A stretch of DNA of 64,000 bases from Nitrospira sp. Ga0074138 (lineage in GTDB: Bacteria; Nitrospirota; Nitrospiria; Nitrospirales; Nitrospiraceae), in assembly GCA_001464735.1 (NCBI GenBank), contig LNDU01000044.1:1-64000 (forward strand). Reading direction: 5' to 3'. The notes under the pieces are model-generated. The model was not told the DNA's origin and searched no databases. It saw only the letters and a program-made list of their open reading frames with translations. A program made the position numbers and the translations under genes. Below are positions 62,578-64,000 of this stretch, one piece after another; the first letter of the stretch is position 1, and the number at the start of each line of letters is the position of its first letter.

Positions 62578-64000
62578 GTGGATGATCTCACTCGACAGCT
62601 CAGCGAACGATTCGGTTTTGCCACCTTTCGGCCAGGCCAAGAAGCCGTCATCCGTGCCGTGTTAGCGGGGCGCGATGCGATGGCGGTCATGCCGACCGGG
62701 CAGGGGAAGTCGCTCTGCTATCAGTTGCCCGCAACCCTATTGCCAGGGCTGACGCTGGTGATTTCTCCACTCATTGCGTTGATGCAGGATCAGGTGACGG
62801 CCATGAAGCAACGGAAGATTGCCGCCGCGGCGTTTCACTCCAGCCTCACCGGAATAGAAAAAAACCGCGTGATGGAGGAGCTCCAGCATCGGCGGCTGCA
62901 GCTGCTGTACGTGGCGCCGGAGCGGATGCAACACGAGGGATTTCTCCGGTTGTTACGTTCCCTCTGGGTCTCGTTGCTGGTAGTCGACGAAGCGCACTGT
63001 ATTTCCCAGTGGGGCCATGATTTTAGGCCCGATTACCTCAAGATCGGTCGCCTGCGCCAGGAACTCACGAGCCCCCCCTGTCTGGCACTGACGGCCACGG
63101 CCACTGCAAGAGTGCAAACAGATCTGTGCCAACGGCTGTCGCTTCGCGATCCCTTTCGACTCGTCGCAGGGTTTCGTCGAGCCAACCTTGCCCTCTCCGT
63201 ACATCTCGCTCAGTCTCGCCAAGACAAACTGTCGACGCTGGGACGCTTGGTTCGCGAGACGGAGAAGGGGACGATTCTCGTCTATTGCGCCACTCGCCGA
63301 GCCGTGGAGGAGGTCGCGGCATGGCTGGGACAATCCTACCCCTCGGTCGGCTATTACCATGCCGGGCTTTCGGATGAGGAACGTCGGCTCGTCCATGAGG
63401 AGTTTCGCCGAGGGACCGTGCGAATCCTGGTCGCGACGAATGCCTTCGGCATGGGCATCGATAAGCCGGACGTCCGCTTGGTCGTCCATTTCGACATTCC
63501 TGGAAGCCTCGAGGCCTATTACCAGGAGGTGGGGCGTGCCGGTCGCGACGGACGGCCCGCAGCGTGTGCGTTGCTGTTCCATGAGCGTGATCTGGCCACG
63601 CAAGAATACTTTATCGAGCAGGCATCAAAAGATCCTGAGGGCACGGATCGCGCTGGGCGAATGAAGACGCTTCTTCGAGAAATGTTGGGGTATGTTTCGA
63701 CGTCGACCTGTCGGCAGCTCGCGATTCTTGAGTATTTCAGCGACGATGCCGAACTGGCGTTGGGCCCATGCGGTCTGTGCGATCGTTGTGTCACACCGGC
63801 GCAACAGCCTGGCCGCTCGATCTCCCACAAAACCGAAGTTTCCGCGAAGGCCATATTGGAAACCGTGTCCTGGTGCATGGGGCGGTTCGGTATGGGCCGC
63901 ATCGTCGATATGCTTCGTGGAAGCCGCTCGAAAGCGCTGTTGGCCTATGGCGCAGAAAACTGTCCGACATACGGTCTCTGTCGGGCCCAGACCAAGCCCG
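62578..64000 (+). CDS. recQ: ATP-dependent DNA helicase RecQ, 3' end outside window
   Basis: Open from a GTG at 62578 to the window edge (474 complete codons). Motif 0/I: FRPGQEAVIRAVLAGRDAMAVM, then PTGQGKSLCYQ, where the usual TGGGKS has Gln at the third position. Motif II is VVDEAHCISQWGHDFRPDY; III is LALTATAT; V/VI are VATNAFGMGIDKPDVR and YYQEVGRAGRDG. The zinc-binding cysteines lie in CRQLAILEYF and GPCGLCDRC. The C-terminal winged-helix/HRDC region is not reached before the edge. Confidence 0.93.
   Translation, partial: MDDLTRQLSERFGFATFRPGQEAVIRAVLAGRDAMAVMPTGQGKSLCYQLPATLLPGLTLVISPLIALMQDQVTAMKQRKIAAAAFHSSLTGIEKNRVMEELQHRRLQLLYVAPERMQHEGFLRLLRSLWVSLLVVDEAHCISQWGHDFRPDYLKIGRLRQELTSPPCLALTATATARVQTDLCQRLSLRDPFRLVAGFRRANLALSVHLAQSRQDKLSTLGRLVRETEKGTILVYCATRRAVEEVAAWLGQSYPSVGYYHAGLSDEERRLVHEEFRRGTVRILVATNAFGMGIDKPDVRLVVHFDIPGSLEAYYQEVGRAGRDGRPAACALLFHERDLATQEYFIEQASKDPEGTDRAGRMKTLLREMLGYVSTSTCRQLAILEYFSDDAELALGPCGLCDRCVTPAQQPGRSISHKTEVSAKAILETVSWCMGRFGMGRIVDMLRGSRSKALLAYGAENCPTYGLCRAQTKP

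Noticed and set aside
1-64000. Search for CRISPR arrays, tRNA or rRNA genes and insertion sequences
   Set aside because: Reading by eye found no regular spaced repeat arrays, no complete cloverleaf, no rRNA-like sequence and no transposase in the window; only the palindromic elements suggest mobility.

Overview
The window reads as one chromosomal stretch of a Gram-negative, moderately GC-rich bacterium. My best guess is a Nitrospira-like member of the Nitrospirota. This rests on the overall look of the proteins, the type of short intergenic repeat and the mix of genes (complete kdp set, arsM/arsS, protoglobin, SPFH pairs); no database search was possible. Lipid A/heptose genes, SurA-type chaperones, OmpA-like and porin-like proteins and lipoprotein signals show an outer membrane.

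Layout. 1-9.5 kb: end of dtd, an unknown gene, isoaspartyl peptidase and a VOC protein; then mtgA divergent from engB; then a leftward block mfd - PpiC lipoprotein - surA. 9.5-17.1 kb: heptose genes rfaE2 and gmhA, a large hybrid sensor kinase, a conserved gene of uncertain function, a SprT-like protease, and an SPFH/NfeD pair. 17.3-20 kb: a CARF protein of the TIGR02710 type with no CRISPR locus near it, a YbgC thioesterase and a protoglobin. 20-29 kb is an accessory-looking stretch: an OmpA protein with a 63-bp tandem repeat, small lipoproteins, a 58-residue protein, a decayed GFA-family gene, DUF2442 and SNase proteins, hemL, and a secreted barnase-like RNase next to a barstar inhibitor. 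29.3-36.4 kb is a compact rightward block (gph, two M16 peptidases, HTH-metallo-beta-lactamase fusion, two membrane metalloprotease-like proteins). 36.5-46.2 kb is kdpFABCDE, preceded by a 26-residue membrane peptide and followed by a porin-like gene; kdpB is broken by a frameshift. 46-54.5 kb: lipoprotein, M20 peptidase, cutA, M23 peptidase, fhs, hflKC. 54.6-58 kb: an arsenic methylation/arsenosugar operon whose last gene is a PiT phosphate transporter. 58-64 kb: small unknown genes, a frameshifted cupredoxin/beta-propeller lipoprotein, and the start of recQ.

How it fits together. The envelope theme dominates: peptidoglycan synthesis (mtgA), outer-membrane protein folding (surA, PpiC lipoprotein), heptose supply, membrane proteolysis (hflKC, SPFH-NfeD, M50) and potassium uptake. 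The best leads are the orphan CARF protein with an apparently disabled HEPN motif, the RNase-barstar pair whose 5' side abuts a mobile palindromic element, two copies of that element, an in-frame insertion bounded by inverted repeats inside a receiver domain, and two otherwise intact genes (kdpB and the cupredoxin-propeller) carrying frameshifts that are either true inactivation or assembly errors.
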